Source: Rhynchospora pubera
Taxonomy: Eukaryota > Streptophyta > Magnoliopsida > Poales > Cyperaceae
Direction: 5' to 3'
DNA length: 64,000 nt
Assembly (NCBI GenBank): GCA_028095005.1
Contig: CM051459.1
Location: 44,460,257 to 44,524,256, forward strand
Part shown: positions 23,796-35,962 of the stretch, piece by piece
Layout: the number at the start of each line of letters is the position of its first letter
How positions within the stretch are numbered: position 1 is the first letter of the stretch
Translations under genes and position numbers: made by a program
Notes under the pieces: generated by a model
The model's input: only the letters and a program-made list of their open reading frames with translations
Databases searched by the model: none
What the model was told of the DNA's origin: nothing

Positions 23796-23988
23796 GAATT
23801 CAGATCTGGTGCCGCGCGGCACACCGTGTAGCGCGGCATCAGAGCCGTCTGATCAAGATCCAATAGACAAGGGAGCTCCGTGCATGTAACCTAGATTGAT
23901 AGGCCCGTAAAAAATGAACCGTCCGATCAAGATCAGACGGCTCGTACGCGTGCTACACGGTGTCCCGCGCTACACCGGATTCAGGTCC
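23796..23988. mobile_element. MULE-type MITE copy B, 193 bp, 9-bp TSD
   Basis: ACCTAACAC flanks it at 23787-23795 and 23989-23997. The element starts GAATTCAGATCTGGTGCCG and ends in CAGGTCC. Terminal and core motifs match copy A at 19743 closely, in the same orientation. It lies about 440 bp upstream of the chorismate mutase TATA box. Confidence 0.88.
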
Positions 23989-24425
23989 ACCTAACACCTC
24001 TGTACCTAACGACTAACGTTGTAAATGCTTCCACTTACCATTTTCCACACCTGTGTCTTTTCCCCAAAAAAAAAAAACCCACAACTTCAGTTTAACAATT
24101 TCTCTCCGATTTTTTTAAAATGGAGATATCCATTTAAAATAAAGTTGCAACCAAGGTATTTTCTTGCGGAAATCAAGCCGCAGATATTATGCCACGCATT
24201 ACTCACTCGGTAATGGATTCGTGCAGTTAATAAAAAAATAAAGAAAATCCTCAAACGAAGCCACGTCACTACAATTTCCTGTAGTCATAATATGTTTTCA
24301 AAATGTTTCGGGTCATAGTCCTCGTTCTTATCGACCCGCTACGCAAAAAGATACACGACAATTACTCCGTCTACTTACTAAAAATCAGTCTTGCCTTTTT
24401 CTTCCCTTCTTGAGTTCTTTCTTTC

Positions 24426-24495
24426 TATAAAATAAAGGCACCGGCGTTTCTTATTCTTCCTGCTTCTACCTCTCTCTCTTTCTCTCTCGCTTTTC
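24426..24495 (+). promoter_or_regulatory. Chorismate mutase core promoter
   Basis: A TATAAAATA box at 24426-24434 is followed by a CT-rich patch (24462-24492) typical of plant transcription start regions. The start codon is about 115 bases downstream of the TATA box. Confidence 0.65.
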
Positions 24496-24549
24496 AAATT
24501 GTATTTTACTCACACCTCTATTCTCAAATTCTCAATTTTAGCGCCATTA

Positions 24550-27500
24550 ATGGAGCTCAGAGTGCTTAAGGCGTCTCCATCTTCTGCCAGGCTTCCTTCC
24601 TCCCTCCAAAGCCGCGCTCAACGCAGCCCGAGCTTGAATGGATCTTGGCGTCGGTGGTCGTGCTATCCGCTGAAGAGACGAGCGCTCCATTCAATCCAAT
24701 GCTCCATCTCCATTCCATCGAGGTACTTCTTAACTTCACAAAAGCTTTATTTTTGTTTAATTTTAGGATTTTGTTGCATTACTTTGAAATTGGTAGGTGA
24801 GAGGGGCAGTAGGATTTAGGTACTGTTTTGTATACCAAGATTTGGTCTTTCTGACTCTTTCATAATTGAAGAACATATAATAGGAGAGGCGTAAATTAGT
24901 GTTTTTGTTTTAGTACTAGTTCGTAGGCCCCACACATGTACACTTTTCAAATTAAATCCCTTACACAGTCCTTGGTGGGATTTGATCCTGAGGTATAAAT
25001 GTGTATATATACCGACTAGTGTCTATACTTATACATAGTTAGATTGACAAATTTGGATGGCATTGCTATTGCTGGGATAAGCTTAAATTGAGGTTAATTA
25101 TAGAAGGGTGCATATAATCAGCTGCATTGGTACCAGTCTGATTATGGTACCTGTGAGGATGCAGTATTTTGTGTGCTTTCCAGTCGATAGCATCACTCCT
25201 AATTGAGGTTCTTTTCAGTTAATGAAAAGTGGTGGAGCTAGTTGCTCCAGTTGCTCCACTAATTAAAAGAAATATTATGGTTTCACAACTTTAGAGTATC
25301 TAGTTGGAAGGAATCAAGAATCAAGAAATAGTTCAATTTTGGTTGCCCCAATCTACAGTAACTCTATGGCTCATCGAGACCGTCCATTTGGGTTGATCCA
25401 GACTGTTCGCCTCCACCATCTTTACTTCTCTGGCGAAGTTTCTTCGTTCGTACATCTCTCTTGCGAAGCTGCTTCCTCTCTTCTTCAGTTCTCTAGACTG
25501 CACTCCGCATCCCTTTGCCATCCTCTCTTCTCTTCACGAGAAACCAGATATTCTATACCTTTCTCCTCCTCTATTATTTCCATGCCTAGCAGACCCTACG
25601 ACATCTTCCTCTCTTCTCCACCGCTCTCCTCTCTCTCTCTGACTGTGTCTGGCCCCAGTCTTTGGCTCGACCTTGATTGGTCCCTTTCTGAGTACAAGAT
25701 GGTAGGATCATCTCAATTGGGAGGCAAGGAATTGCCTTTTTTTATTAATCCACCCGAGATATCCTGTTCAGCTTTACTTCCCAATTTAAATTTTAAAATC
25801 TTTATTGTGTTATTTTCCCTTTACCTTTTTTATTCAAAAGGGTAAACTAAAACTCAATGGAGTTGATAGAACCATATTTTAATCAAGGGCAATTCTTTTA
25901 AATCTCAGTAGGTATCAATTAACTGGTTGTTTGGCTGCTTTCATGACACCTAGGCTTCCAGACCTAAATTTCATTGTTTGAAATTGTTATTTGCTGATCA
26001 TTGTTTAAGTTGCTAAGGCCTGTGTTGGTTTTTCTTTTTGGGAAAAACTAATTTCATTGTGCTAGAGATGACAATATCAAATTAATCTGACTACTATCCT
26101 TTGGAATGCTTCTGAATCACAGGCCTGATAAAAGCAGAATAGATGAAAGTGAGGCATTGACCCTCGATAGCATCAGGCACTCTCTAATCAGACAAGAAGA
26201 TAGCATCATCTTTTGTCTATTAGAGAGAGCTCAATATGCCTACAATGCCGACACCTACAATAGCAGGCAGGGTTTTGATGGGTCTCTTGTTGAATTTATG
26301 GTCAGAGAGACCGAAAGACTACATGCGCAGGTATGCAAATCATTACTAAATTTGGTAATAAGAGGTTGCTATATGAAATATGTTGTTAATACTAACTTTG
26401 TGACTTCATATTTTATTAGGTTGGTAGATACAAGAGCCCAGATGAGCACCCTTTCTTTCCAGAAAATCTACCGGAGCCAGTGCTGCCACCTATGCAATAC
26501 CCCGAGGTGAGTTTTATGTTTAGATCTGAATTTCTTTCTAGAATTACTTGTTTTTATTTTCATTTGGGCACATATATGGGTGACTTGTTATTTTTCTTAG
26601 TTTCGTGGGGTTCTGTTTGACAAGTCAGCCTTTTTAGGCTTTTATATTTCGTTTGGTGCCAATTGGGTATGTGGCACAGTTTGCTGCTGCAGGTGTTCTG
26701 TGTAATATTGTAGAAGGTACCACACTGGCAATTGCCATAAAGGAACCCAACTTAGTTGGTAATTTGGTACCATTTTTGAAGTTCGAACTTCTATAGATTT
26801 TGAAACAAGGTGGTCTCTCTTCCAACTAAAGGAGAGTCTATTCCAACACAAAACACTTTGATGACTTGCCTCTTTCTTCTGAGATCTTATACTCTTTTAC
26901 TTCCGGCTGCTATGATGTATCAATTATAATACTCAACTTTTTGTTTTGGAATGAATTATAGGTGCTACATCCAGCTGCTAATTCAATAAATATAAATAAA
27001 AAAATCTGGAACATGTACTTCGACAAGCTGCTACCAAGATTTGCCAAGGAAGGGAGTGATGGAAACTGTGGTTCGAGCGCTGTATGTGACACTATGGTTT
27101 TACAGGTATATTAACTATTTGTCTATTTCTGTACCATAGGAAGTGTCATGTAAAATGAACCTATATATTGCAACCTGTAGAAGTCTTATCAATTGTTCAC
27201 AACAAATGGTGTCGAAAACTATGCATTTATGCATGTGAGCCCTGCTTTAAAACAGATTGTGTCATGTACCAAGATGTACTGGATTCTTTCCACCTTTATC
27301 TTTAGCTGCAGATTATTGTTTATGATTCCATTCAATGTCGAATTAACAATGGCAGGCTCTTTCCAAGAGAATACATTATGGCAAGTTTGTAGCAGAGGCT
27401 AAATTCCGAGCGACTCCTGAATTGTATGAACCAGCAATCAACTCACAAGTATGTCTATCTGGTTCCTTTACTTTTAGTCTGTTTATAAAAATTTTATTCA

Positions 27501-27861
27501 CTCTCCGGAGTTTGTGCTTGGGCACTGAAAACAAGATTACCCTACATATCTAAATATTTCAGAAAAGTAATTCTTTGTTATTTTGTTTTTCTAATTAACA
27601 TTTCAGAATAGAAGTTGGTTGATGCGATTGCTGACCTTTGAGCTGGTGGAGCAGTCGGTATTGCATAGGGTGAAGACGAAGGCTACGGTATTTGGTCAAG
27701 AGGTGAAGGTGGATGGAGAGACCAAGGAAAATCAGAATGGAAATGGCGCACCCCCAGTGTACAAGATTCAACCATCCCTAGTGGCAGAGCTGTATGGAAC
27801 ATGGATCATGCCGCTGACGAAAGAGGTTCAAGTGCAATATTTGCTCCGACGGTTGGATTGA
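24550..27861 (+). CDS. CM1: Chorismate mutase, plastidic (AroQ type), six exons
   Basis: Converts chorismate to prephenate, the committed step to phenylalanine and tyrosine in the plastid. Exons: 24550-24722, 26123-26330, 26420-26506, 26962-27105, 27356-27448 and 27607-27861 (TGA). All borders are GT-AG and all junctions keep frame, giving 319 residues, close to the usual 320-340. Residues 1-57 are Ser/Arg-rich and look like a chloroplast transit peptide. The all-helical AroQ domain follows: LIRQEDSIIF (Arg81, active-site position), KSPDEHPFF, the regulatory-site motif NCGSSAVCD (about 191-199), KRIHYGKFVAEAKF (Arg209 and Lys220, substrate-binding positions) and the C-terminal WIMPLTKEVQVQYLLRRLD. 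The plastid isoforms of this family are usually feedback-regulated by aromatic amino acids, and the conserved Gly-Ser fits that. Intron 1 is 1.4 kb. The weakest point is exon 1, which is poorly conserved and rests on its splice frame and the TATA box. Confidence 0.95.
25232..25850. other. Unusual GC-richer block in intron 1
   Basis: This part of intron 1 is CT-rich and less AT-rich than the rest of the intron, and is open in one + frame for 168 codons (25339-25845). The translation is Ser/Leu-rich and matches no family I know. It may be a transposon remnant or an alternative first exon. I saw no TSD. Confidence 0.3.
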
Positions 27862-28039
27862 AGGTCTGCAATTTGATCTGCAGAAGTTAGATTCTGTTAT
27901 GGCTTCCAGTCGAGTAGGTTTATGACGCCCTCTTCTTATTTTCCCTCTTTTGATGTATAATTTGGTAGATTTTTGAGAGTTGAAAGGTAAAAGGCTGCAT
28001 TATAATAGCAATTTGGTATCCTAACATTTGAAACTTTCA

Positions 28040-28275
28040 GTTGGCCTGTAGTTGATGTAAAAAATTTTATGTTATGGCTCAAAGCGAATATTTTCTTTTT
28101 TTCCAACTTTTTATATGCTTAGTCTGTTTGCCTGTAGTTGATGTAAAAAATTTTATGTCATCGCTCAAAGTGAATAACATTTTTTTTTTTTTTGCAACTT
28201 TTCATGTGCTAGCCTCCAATGAAATTATGTTTATTCAACTTTTCATATGTGCTAGCCTCCAATGAAATTATGTTT
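28040..28275. repeat. Duplicated segments in the chorismate mutase 3' flank
   Basis: A segment of roughly 90 bases starting at GCCTGTAGTTGATGTAAAAA (28043) is repeated at about 28130. Just downstream, a 40-base segment ending in GCTAGCCTCCAATGAAATTA is repeated in tandem (about 28196-28274). These are two independent local duplications. They may lie in the 3' UTR or just beyond it. Confidence 0.75.
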
Positions 28276-28490
28276 TAACATCAGATAAGCAGGTCTGCAG
28301 GTGCAATCATCATAGATTTTTGCACTTGAGTAAATTTAACTTGAGGACAAAACATTACATTAGTAAGATTTTTATGTATTGACCTGTGGTTAATTCATAT
28401 GCTTATAGTGCTGAAAAATAATTTTAAAGTTTTAACGAAAGAGCAGGTCTAATACATGGCCGAATTCTCCAAATGCAAGCATTTAATTAA

Positions 28491-29444
28491 GGGTGTGTTT
28501 GGAAGAGGAGTGAATAAGAATGAATAAGGAAATTTCATGAATAAGAATCTTGAATTAGAATTAGGAAAATTGTCTATTCATGAATAAGGAGATGTTGTTT
28601 GGATAATGTGTTGTGAATAAGAATAAGGAAAGAAAAAAATATAATAATGATTTGATTTAGTTTTGAACAATTTGTCATTATAAGAATGGATGAAAATAAT
28701 ATAATAATAATTTATATTCATAATAAAAATAATATAAAAATATTAATTAAAAAACATTAAAGTAATAATTTAGATAATATTAATAAATACAACAATTATT
28801 ATATTTATTATTTTAAAATCAATAAATAAAATTTTAAAATAATTATCATAATAATAATTGATTAAAAAAATGAATAAAATAATACTAATAACATTAATGA
28901 TAACGTTTAATTATAATATTTATTATGATTACTATTAAATAATAATTATTATAATAATGATAATAATTAATAATTCATTAATAAATAAAATAATAATTAA
29001 TAAATTATTATTATAAATCATTATTATAATGTTTAATAAATCATTAATAAATAATATAATTATTATAACGCTTATAAAATCATTAATAAATAATAATAAT
29101 TAATTAGTAATAAATCATTATTATAACGCTTTGTAAATCATTAATAAATAATAATTAATAATTCAGTGAAATAATAATTGATAATACTTATCATAAATAA
29201 TTATAATATTTGTCATAATAATAATAATAATATTATTATTATAACATAAATAAATATTTATAATAATACTTATTATTACAATATATTAATTATTATTATT
29301 ATTATAAAATCATTAATAACTAATAATTATTAATTAGTAATAAATCATTATTATAACGCTTTGTAAATCATTAATAAATAATAATTAATAATTCAGTGAA
29401 ATAATAATTGATAATACTTATCATAAATAATTATAATATTTATC

Positions 29445-29475
<31 letters not shown>

Positions 29476-29898
29476 AACATAAATAAATATTTATAATAAT
29501 ACTTATTATTACAATATATTAATTATTATTATTATTATTATTATAAAATCATTAATAAATAATAATGATTAATTAGTAATAAAAAAACTTATTATAACGC
29601 TTTGTGAATCATTAATAAATAATAATTAATAATTCAGTGAAATAATAATTGATAATACTTATCATAAATAATTATAGTATTTATCATAATAATAATAATA
29701 ATTAATATTTATAAAAATACTTATTATTATAATATTTTTCTAGCATCACCAAGCCATTCCAATTCTAATTCCTAGTTTTGGCTTGAATAAGAATAAGGTA
29801 GTGAATAGGGCATTATTCTTATTCCATTGTGTGTTTGCGTCACCTCACAATTGGCTAATTCATAAATAAGGCTTATTCAACTCATTCCAAACACACCC
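28491..29898. mobile_element. Tourist-like (PIF/Harbinger) element, 1.4 kb
   Basis: The ends GGGTGTGTTTGG and CCAAACACACCC are perfect inverted repeats, and the target TAA lies at 28488-28490 and 29899-29901. Subterminal sequences (GAATAAGAATAAGG against CTTATTCTTATTC types) also pair. The interior is almost only A and T with no ORF, so it is non-autonomous and has grown by internal repeat expansion. Confidence 0.85.
29100..29740. repeat. AT-only tandem array, ~235-base unit, 2.7 copies
   Basis: TAATTAGTAATAA..., ATAACGCTTTGT and AATTCAGTGAAATAATAATT recur at intervals of about 230 and 239 bases. Copies differ by microsatellite length (ATA runs) and by single bases. It lies wholly inside the Tourist-like element. 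Confidence 0.8.
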
Positions 29899-29901
29899 TA
29901 A

Positions 29902-30730
29902 AAAAATTAAACTTCACAACAGATGAGTTCAATAAGAACTTTTGATTCCTGCATTTAATGTTACGTATTATCTCGTCAAATTTTAAGGAATATTACTGAT
30001 TACTGATTTTTCTGCATTTTTCTTAAACTTCAAATGCACGAAATATTGTGCAAGACCTTAAACTGCAAATGCTTCCGGCCCACATACCTAAATCTAAACA
30101 AATTTTCTATTCGGGCCTCACTGCCAAAATGATTCTGATCAGGACCTGTAAATTAATTGTGCCGTTGTTTCATCCTTTCAGGGTGCGCAAGTTTTTTTTA
30201 ATAGAAAACATTATTAGACAAGTCGACTTATTAGAGCCGAATTCCAATTTCCCGTAAATGTAATACTTTGATATACACCTAGGAATAAGAAGATATGTTG
30301 AGGTAACAGTCTACATGGCATCGCACAATTGAAAACTGTCTTTTACTTGAAAACTAAACTGTAATTACAAAAAAATTTATGGAAAACTAAAAACGGCTAA
30401 ATAAATTTGAAGCAAAAACCAGTTAGATACGAAATTAGCATGAATTACGTGTATCATAATAACAACCAAGACAACAGCATTAGAATTTCAAATGGCATCT
30501 CCCCATTCTACAGTTCGAACTTTTGGCTGAAATGGTGCTCTTTGTATAAAGTACCTTTGCTAGACCAAAAATCCAACATAAGCTAAGCAAAAGAAATTCC
30601 AAATTTGATGTAACAAATCATGATGTAAACATAATTTGAATTCACGCACCCTCAATTGCAAAAGTAAGCATCCACTTAAAGCCTATTTGATCGAATAACA
30701 ATTGTGTAACAAGTAGGGAAAAATATAGAG
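29902..30730. other. Intergenic, no gene seen
   Basis: AT-rich. The short ORF at 30048-30257 has no recognisable motif. Confidence 0.35.
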
Positions 30731-30742
30731 CTCTTTACTTGG

Positions 30743-30943
30743 CAAGGGCGGAATTAGGATTCTCAAATAGAAAGGGCGAAAGATTATATTATGAATTTTT
30801 TTGAGGTTTTAGAGTGTGCCAAATAAAAATTTTGTTATGATTTAAAAGAATTTGCATATAATTTTTAAAGATATAAGGGGTTGTTTTAAAATGTTGGAGT
30901 CTAAGCATCAGTAGTTATTTTGGCTTGATCCAGCACCGCCTTG
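30743..30943. mobile_element. hAT-like MITE remnant
   Basis: CAAGGGCGGAATTAGGATT on the left faces AGCACCGCCTTG on the right (8-9 matching terminal bases). The terminal motif resembles hAT ends. No 8-bp TSD was found, so the assignment is weak. Confidence 0.4.
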
Positions 30944-31499
30944 AGCCCTTGATTGCTTCTTAGGTTCCATTCATTCTTGTCTTATCTCCTTAATTAGATC
31001 GCCTACTAACATGTAATACACAAGTTAACTTTGGTAGTGCATTCGGGGCTGGTTATGCAGTATGCACCAATATTCATTTGTGTATTTCAAAACAGAGAGT
31101 AATACGTTAAATATGTAGAAAAATAAGAAAATATTGGACAAACATATTGGCAACAAAATATAGAAGTTAAAGAATCATGAAACTTTATACAGGAATTGGT
31201 TAACAAAATGCAAAAATTCCAAGTTTGCTATAGTTGGATAGCACATCAATTATTTATCAAGTTTATTATGTTCTTCTTGAAACGGTTTGATTTTATTTAT
31301 ATGTGACTTTTGAACAAATTATTTTAAAACTGTTTTGATCAAAATACAGAACTGATCTAAGTAATGCATCATCCCCAAATTAAAGCAAAAAATATAAAAT
31401 TTTTTACTCTAACAGAAATATCATAATCAATGTGTGCATTAAGTTTTGCATATTATAACAATTGAAAAGATCATCCCACTGAGTAGGAAACTCGTGATC

Positions 31500-31974
31500 T
31501 ATGTTGCATGGATTCGGGATCGAGAATCGTATCCAGTGCGGTGTGGGTGTAACGATTCGAAAATTTTCAAAAATCTCCGATACGGGTGCGGCGATATATA
31601 TATATATATATATATACATATTTTCACTTTTTTAAATATGATGACAATTGGTGTATATGAAATTTTTAAAGTTTTTTTTCAATCAAATATTTAATTAATG
31701 ATATATAAATATCATTAAACATAATTTAGAATTGGTGCGTTTATATGAAAATTTTATTTTTTCATTAAAAGCTTCACCAAACATGTAATATTTTGGAGTT
31801 TAAAATAATCGGGTTCGCCATGTGGCGCACCCGATACGAGTATCGGTTAGTCAAACGGATTAAAATAATTGGATTCGTCACATGGACTATCGGGTGCGAA
31901 TCGCACGAGTATCGGTATCGGGTGCGAATCCGGTACGGGTGCGACAATATTTCAGAAGTATCGGTGCAACCTAG
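31500..31974. mobile_element. MULE-like element, 475 bp, 9-bp TSD
   Basis: CTCGTGATC stands at 31491-31499 and 31975-31983. The ends TATGTTGCATGGATTCGGG and (reverse complement) CTAGGTTGCACCGATACTT are related. Both flanks are rich in GGGTGCG/CGATACGAG motifs. A (TA)n microsatellite at 31593-31616 and AT-rich sequence fill the centre. Confidence 0.7.
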
Positions 31975-31983
31975 CTCGTGATC

Positions 31984-32700
31984 CATCTCTTCCAATATCT
32001 TGAATCCCGTCTCTCTAATAAATTTTTTTAAAAAAATAAGGACATGTTATATTATTAAGATGTAATAAGTTAGAAAAATATATAAAATAAACTAAGATAA
32101 AATAATATTTGTCAACCTGATGTTTAGAGATATTGCGCATAAACCTTACAAAATCGTTAACATAGCTTGTATTATAACAAATTTGTTTTTCATTCACATG
32201 AATATGATAAATTCCTTCATATTTTCATTCATGTGCTTTCATCCCCAATTACGCATTTTAACATCACTGGAATTAATCTCGATGGATGGCGATTTCAAGA
32301 TGCTTAGCCTTCTCCGCAATACTTAAAGTTCCCCAAAAAAAATAGGATGCTCCGACCTATTAATATTATTACATATTAGTTAAGACTACAAATTCTTTAG
32401 TTTAATTAAGAATAAGTTAAATATGATAATATACCAATCCAAAGATTTTGTACTTCTTTTCACATAATTGAGAAATCGGATTACTTGTTTGGTACAATCC
32501 GCTTGTTCCCCTTTAAATAACAGTCCAACTAATTCATGGAGGAAGAGATAATCCTCTTTAGACTATTATTTAAATAACTACCTGCTCAACAAGATATATG
32601 CTTATTACATAAATTAATATAGAAGCATTATTTAAATACAGCAATATGCTTATTTAAACACTACCTCAAACAATTTTTCTACACAGTCAAATATAAAATA
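31984..32700. other. Intergenic, no gene seen
   Basis: AT-rich sequence with no supportable gene, TIR pair or RNA gene. Confidence 0.35.
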
Positions 32701-32716
32701 TTATTTTCTTTTTAGG

Positions 32717-33490
32717 GCCGACAACTGCCGACAATTTTCGTTAATAATAAAAATTTTTTACTAAAGGTTACATAACAAAACAAAAATTAAATACAAGCTT
32801 CAAACATAACTTGTCACAGTACAATACCTAACCGGTACTAGTCTTTCAACCCCAACCAATGACCGAATACCAATACCAACTGGTAAGAACAAAAAAGAAA
32901 AAAAGTAGTACTGATTTCTAACGATACTAGTACATAACTCTTCTAGACCTAGTCCCGACCTAATCGGCACCTATGAGGGCATGTAAACCAACACGACCTA
33001 CTCTTCCTTCCTTTATCTCAAACATACCTATGTGCCGAAACCAGCAGTATTGTGCCATATAATCAACCTCATCAAAGTCGCCAACTACACCTCTGGAAAA
33101 CAACCGACTCTTCAATTTGAGGATTTTACAGCACAAAATGCAACACCAAAAAGTCACACCGCTTCACCGGTCGTACCAAACCACAACCACAACAACCAAC
33201 CAACCAGCATTGTACAAGTACAACCCTTATCAATTGCACCACAATGGTACCAAAATCAGCGGTTGAACCAAACGACGGTGACACCTCACCACACCACACT
33301 CATGGACGGAGAAAGAAACAAAGAAAAAAACGTATAAAAAATAGAAGGTGGAGGAGGCGGGGAGGCCGCTGTTGGCCTCCCCGCCTAGGATTTTCAGATT
33401 GGTTAGACGATGGAGGAGCTAGACGGGAGATCGGCGAGGTCAAAGAGGAAGAGGAAGAGGGGAGAAAGTGGAATCGCTAAAAATCGTCCA
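32717..33490 (-). mobile_element. LINE-like or other retroposon fragment
   Basis: The 3' part (minus strand, ending near 32717 with ...TTGTCGGCC and an A-rich tail) is shared with a shorter copy at 37847-38060. Two copies that share a 3' end plus A/AAT-rich tail but differ in 5' extent are typical of target-primed retroposition with 5' truncation. The upstream part holds GC-richer sequence with a strong hairpin at 33355-33386. No reverse transcriptase motif is visible, so the family is uncertain. ORFs across it (33032-33480) have no recognisable domain. Confidence 0.5.
33355..33386. repeat. Perfect 13-bp GC-rich hairpin
   Basis: AGGCGGGGAGGCC, a 6-base loop GCTGTT, then the exact reverse complement. 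Eleven of the 13 pairs are G-C. It stands out in a low-GC region and lies in the 5' part of the retroposon-like sequence. Confidence 0.9.
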
Positions 33491-33982
33491 GTGGCGTGTC
33501 AATATTCGTACTAGGGTTTATGTAGCTTTGTTTTTGGTAATTACAACCAAAATAAATATGAAATATTGTTGTAATGATGTGGTATAAATCTTTCAACGTC
33601 TCTTTTATTAATTTGGTTGTGTCCAATATCTTATCAAACGGTACTCTTTTTTGCAAAATGATTAAAAATTATTTTTGAGATTTGTGATCAAAATTACTTT
33701 TACATTCACTATATATAGTTCTTTTTTTTAGATATATTTACGACGGTGAAATTGATATCTTAAATTATAGTCTCCTCTATGATACTTGGTAGTCATCAAA
33801 CACTTGAAAAGATATTTATTGAGAGTTCATGTATCATGCTTGAAACATCATTTTTCATTTTTGATTCATGTATAAGTAATGAACAGTAAAGCATCATCAA
33901 TATTTGATGATCGTTGCTAGTTGTGGAATAACGACCGATATATTGTAGGTCCCTGTGATTAACTGTATTATTATTTATCTTT

Positions 33983-34106
33983 GGCTCCGTTTGGATTCCA
34001 TTTGAAAAGAATGGAATAAAAAAAATATTTATTATAAACAATTCAAACTTTTCACGAAATTACACACTTCCCAATACTTCTTCCCACATTTTATCCAAAC
34101 CGAGCC
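33983..34106. mobile_element. Tourist-like MITE, 124 bp
   Basis: GGCTCCGTTTGGAT and ATCCAAACCGAGCC are the ends, with TTT on both sides (33980-33982, 34107-34109). The interior shares AAACAATTCAAACTTTTCAC and ACACACTTCCCAATA with the MITE at 38383. Confidence 0.75.
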
Positions 34107-34109
34107 TTT

Positions 34110-35960
34110 GTATATAAAATCTTAAGTTATTCGTTCAATACAAATGGATTGAAGACATTATTTTATATGTAAATATTAAAATCTAAACTTCCAAACTTTC
34201 GTACTCGATCCCTATGAATTATCAGGTAAATACAAGACATTAACACATTAAAAAAAATGCAAGACATAAAAGAAAGAAAAAACAGATCTCTGGTGAATTA
34301 ATTGTGAGAAGTAATTTCAAATATCCGACTAGAGTAGAACTTTTTGAGTACCAAAAAGTGAATTTTTTTTTTGAGTTGTGATATCTGCATTAAGCAATCG
34401 CATGTTTCACGGATATATTAACAAAGACTACCATATTAACACGGATATATTTTGCATAAATCGCATGTTTATACATAAAATATTTTTCTGAGGGAATTGT
34501 CGATTCATGCTGGAAACACTGGCAGGACTTGTACAGTTGTACTTGTGTGGGGTTGACTAAGAGGTAGATTTATTTTATTTAAAAAAAAAAACTAAGAGGT
34601 GGATTAACACAGCAATCGCATGTTGCGGCGAGATCTCGCGTAATTTAATTTTTTTTTAATAAGAGATTTCGCATAATCTCTCGTGCAATGGGAATTTGAG
34701 AACTAATCATATGCAGCATGCAGTCACGCTCTTTTTCTTCCTTTGATGGATCCAAAACCCCACCTCGTTTCTTACTCTTTACTCCACCAAGAATTTTGGA
34801 TTTTCTGAGGCCGAATTGCTCTAAACTCAGCTATTGCGAAATACATGTTTGGGGTCTAAGATGTTGAGGACTCGTTACATGGAATAGAGATCCAATTTAC
34901 CACACAGAAATTCGGTCCCATATGCCAAGTGCTAATGCTCGCTGCCATTCCGAATTTCAAGTTAATATTTGTATTTTTTTGAATAATAGTTGAAGTATTT
35001 CTAGGCATAATCACGGTAAATACTACATGTAGCAATTTTTATTTCTCCATTTGGTTCTCCTAATTGGTTTAAATGTTGGTGCCTTTTAAAAACTTAGCCA
35101 ATTAGGCTGAATAGAGAAGACAGCCTGTACTTAGCCAAGGCATTTGTTAATTAATGGTCCATTTCTTGCTTGGCAGAGCGAATGTACAATCAACTTGAGT
35201 TATCAAATTTTAAAAGAGAATAATGAAGACATATTATACATTGCTAATCGCTTTACAAAAAAAAAAAAATTGTCATTTTGCTCTTTTGGTGACTTTCAAT
35301 AAAAATTATGCCATTATTTCTTCACAACTTGCCAAAGTCGAATGCTACCATGTAAATGAGATATTTCGTACAGGTCATTTATAGAGATGATAATACATGT
35401 CGAACTCGTAATAAAAATAATATCCCCAACCAGTGACTTATTTTTGTCTAATGTCGTCTTGTAAGATTATTCGACACAATTAATCGACTTTCATATGTTG
35501 AATAGACAGTCATTTTATTTTATGACTTTACTCGAAAGTTTAAATATCCGCTTATATTAATTATTGGCACACAATTCTAGCAAAAAAAAAAAAAAAACGT
35601 AGCTTATTTAATTTCTATTTGAAATAAGCAACCATTCTACCTAAAAAGGACAATAAAATGGACTACTCAAGTAATCCAAACTGGAGACCTCCCTAATGGT
35701 ATAAATCTATTTATATCATTTTTTTTGAAATGCAACGATATTAATAGAAACCATTACGCGGAACTAGCATTAATGGCCAATTAACACCTCCACTTTTGAC
35801 TCCCCTCAACAAGTCACACTATCACGTTCACATTCACACCCCTACTCCAAGAAAGAAACAAACAAACAAAAAGAAAGAAGGTGCTCGAACCCAAAATCCT
35901 CCTGGAGCTTCTATCACTTGCACTTCTTAGCTGAAAAAGGTGCAAAAAGAGAGAGACAAC
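34110..35960. other. Intergenic; upstream region of the phytocyanin gene
   Basis: AT-rich with poly-A and poly-T runs. The last 150 bases before the phytocyanin start codon contain AAGAAAGAAACAAACAAAC and GAGAGAGAC, which may be 5' UTR. No convincing TATA box was found at the right distance. Confidence 0.35.
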
Positions 35961-35962
35961 AC

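Noticed and set aside
25339..25845. 168-codon ORF in chorismate mutase intron 1
   Set aside because: No homology recognised, Ser/Leu-rich, CT-biased composition, and it lies within an intron fixed by flanking conserved exons.
35918..35962. Upstream non-ATG start for the phytocyanin
   Set aside because: The in-frame extension begins at TTG. The ATG at 35963 gives a normal signal peptide.
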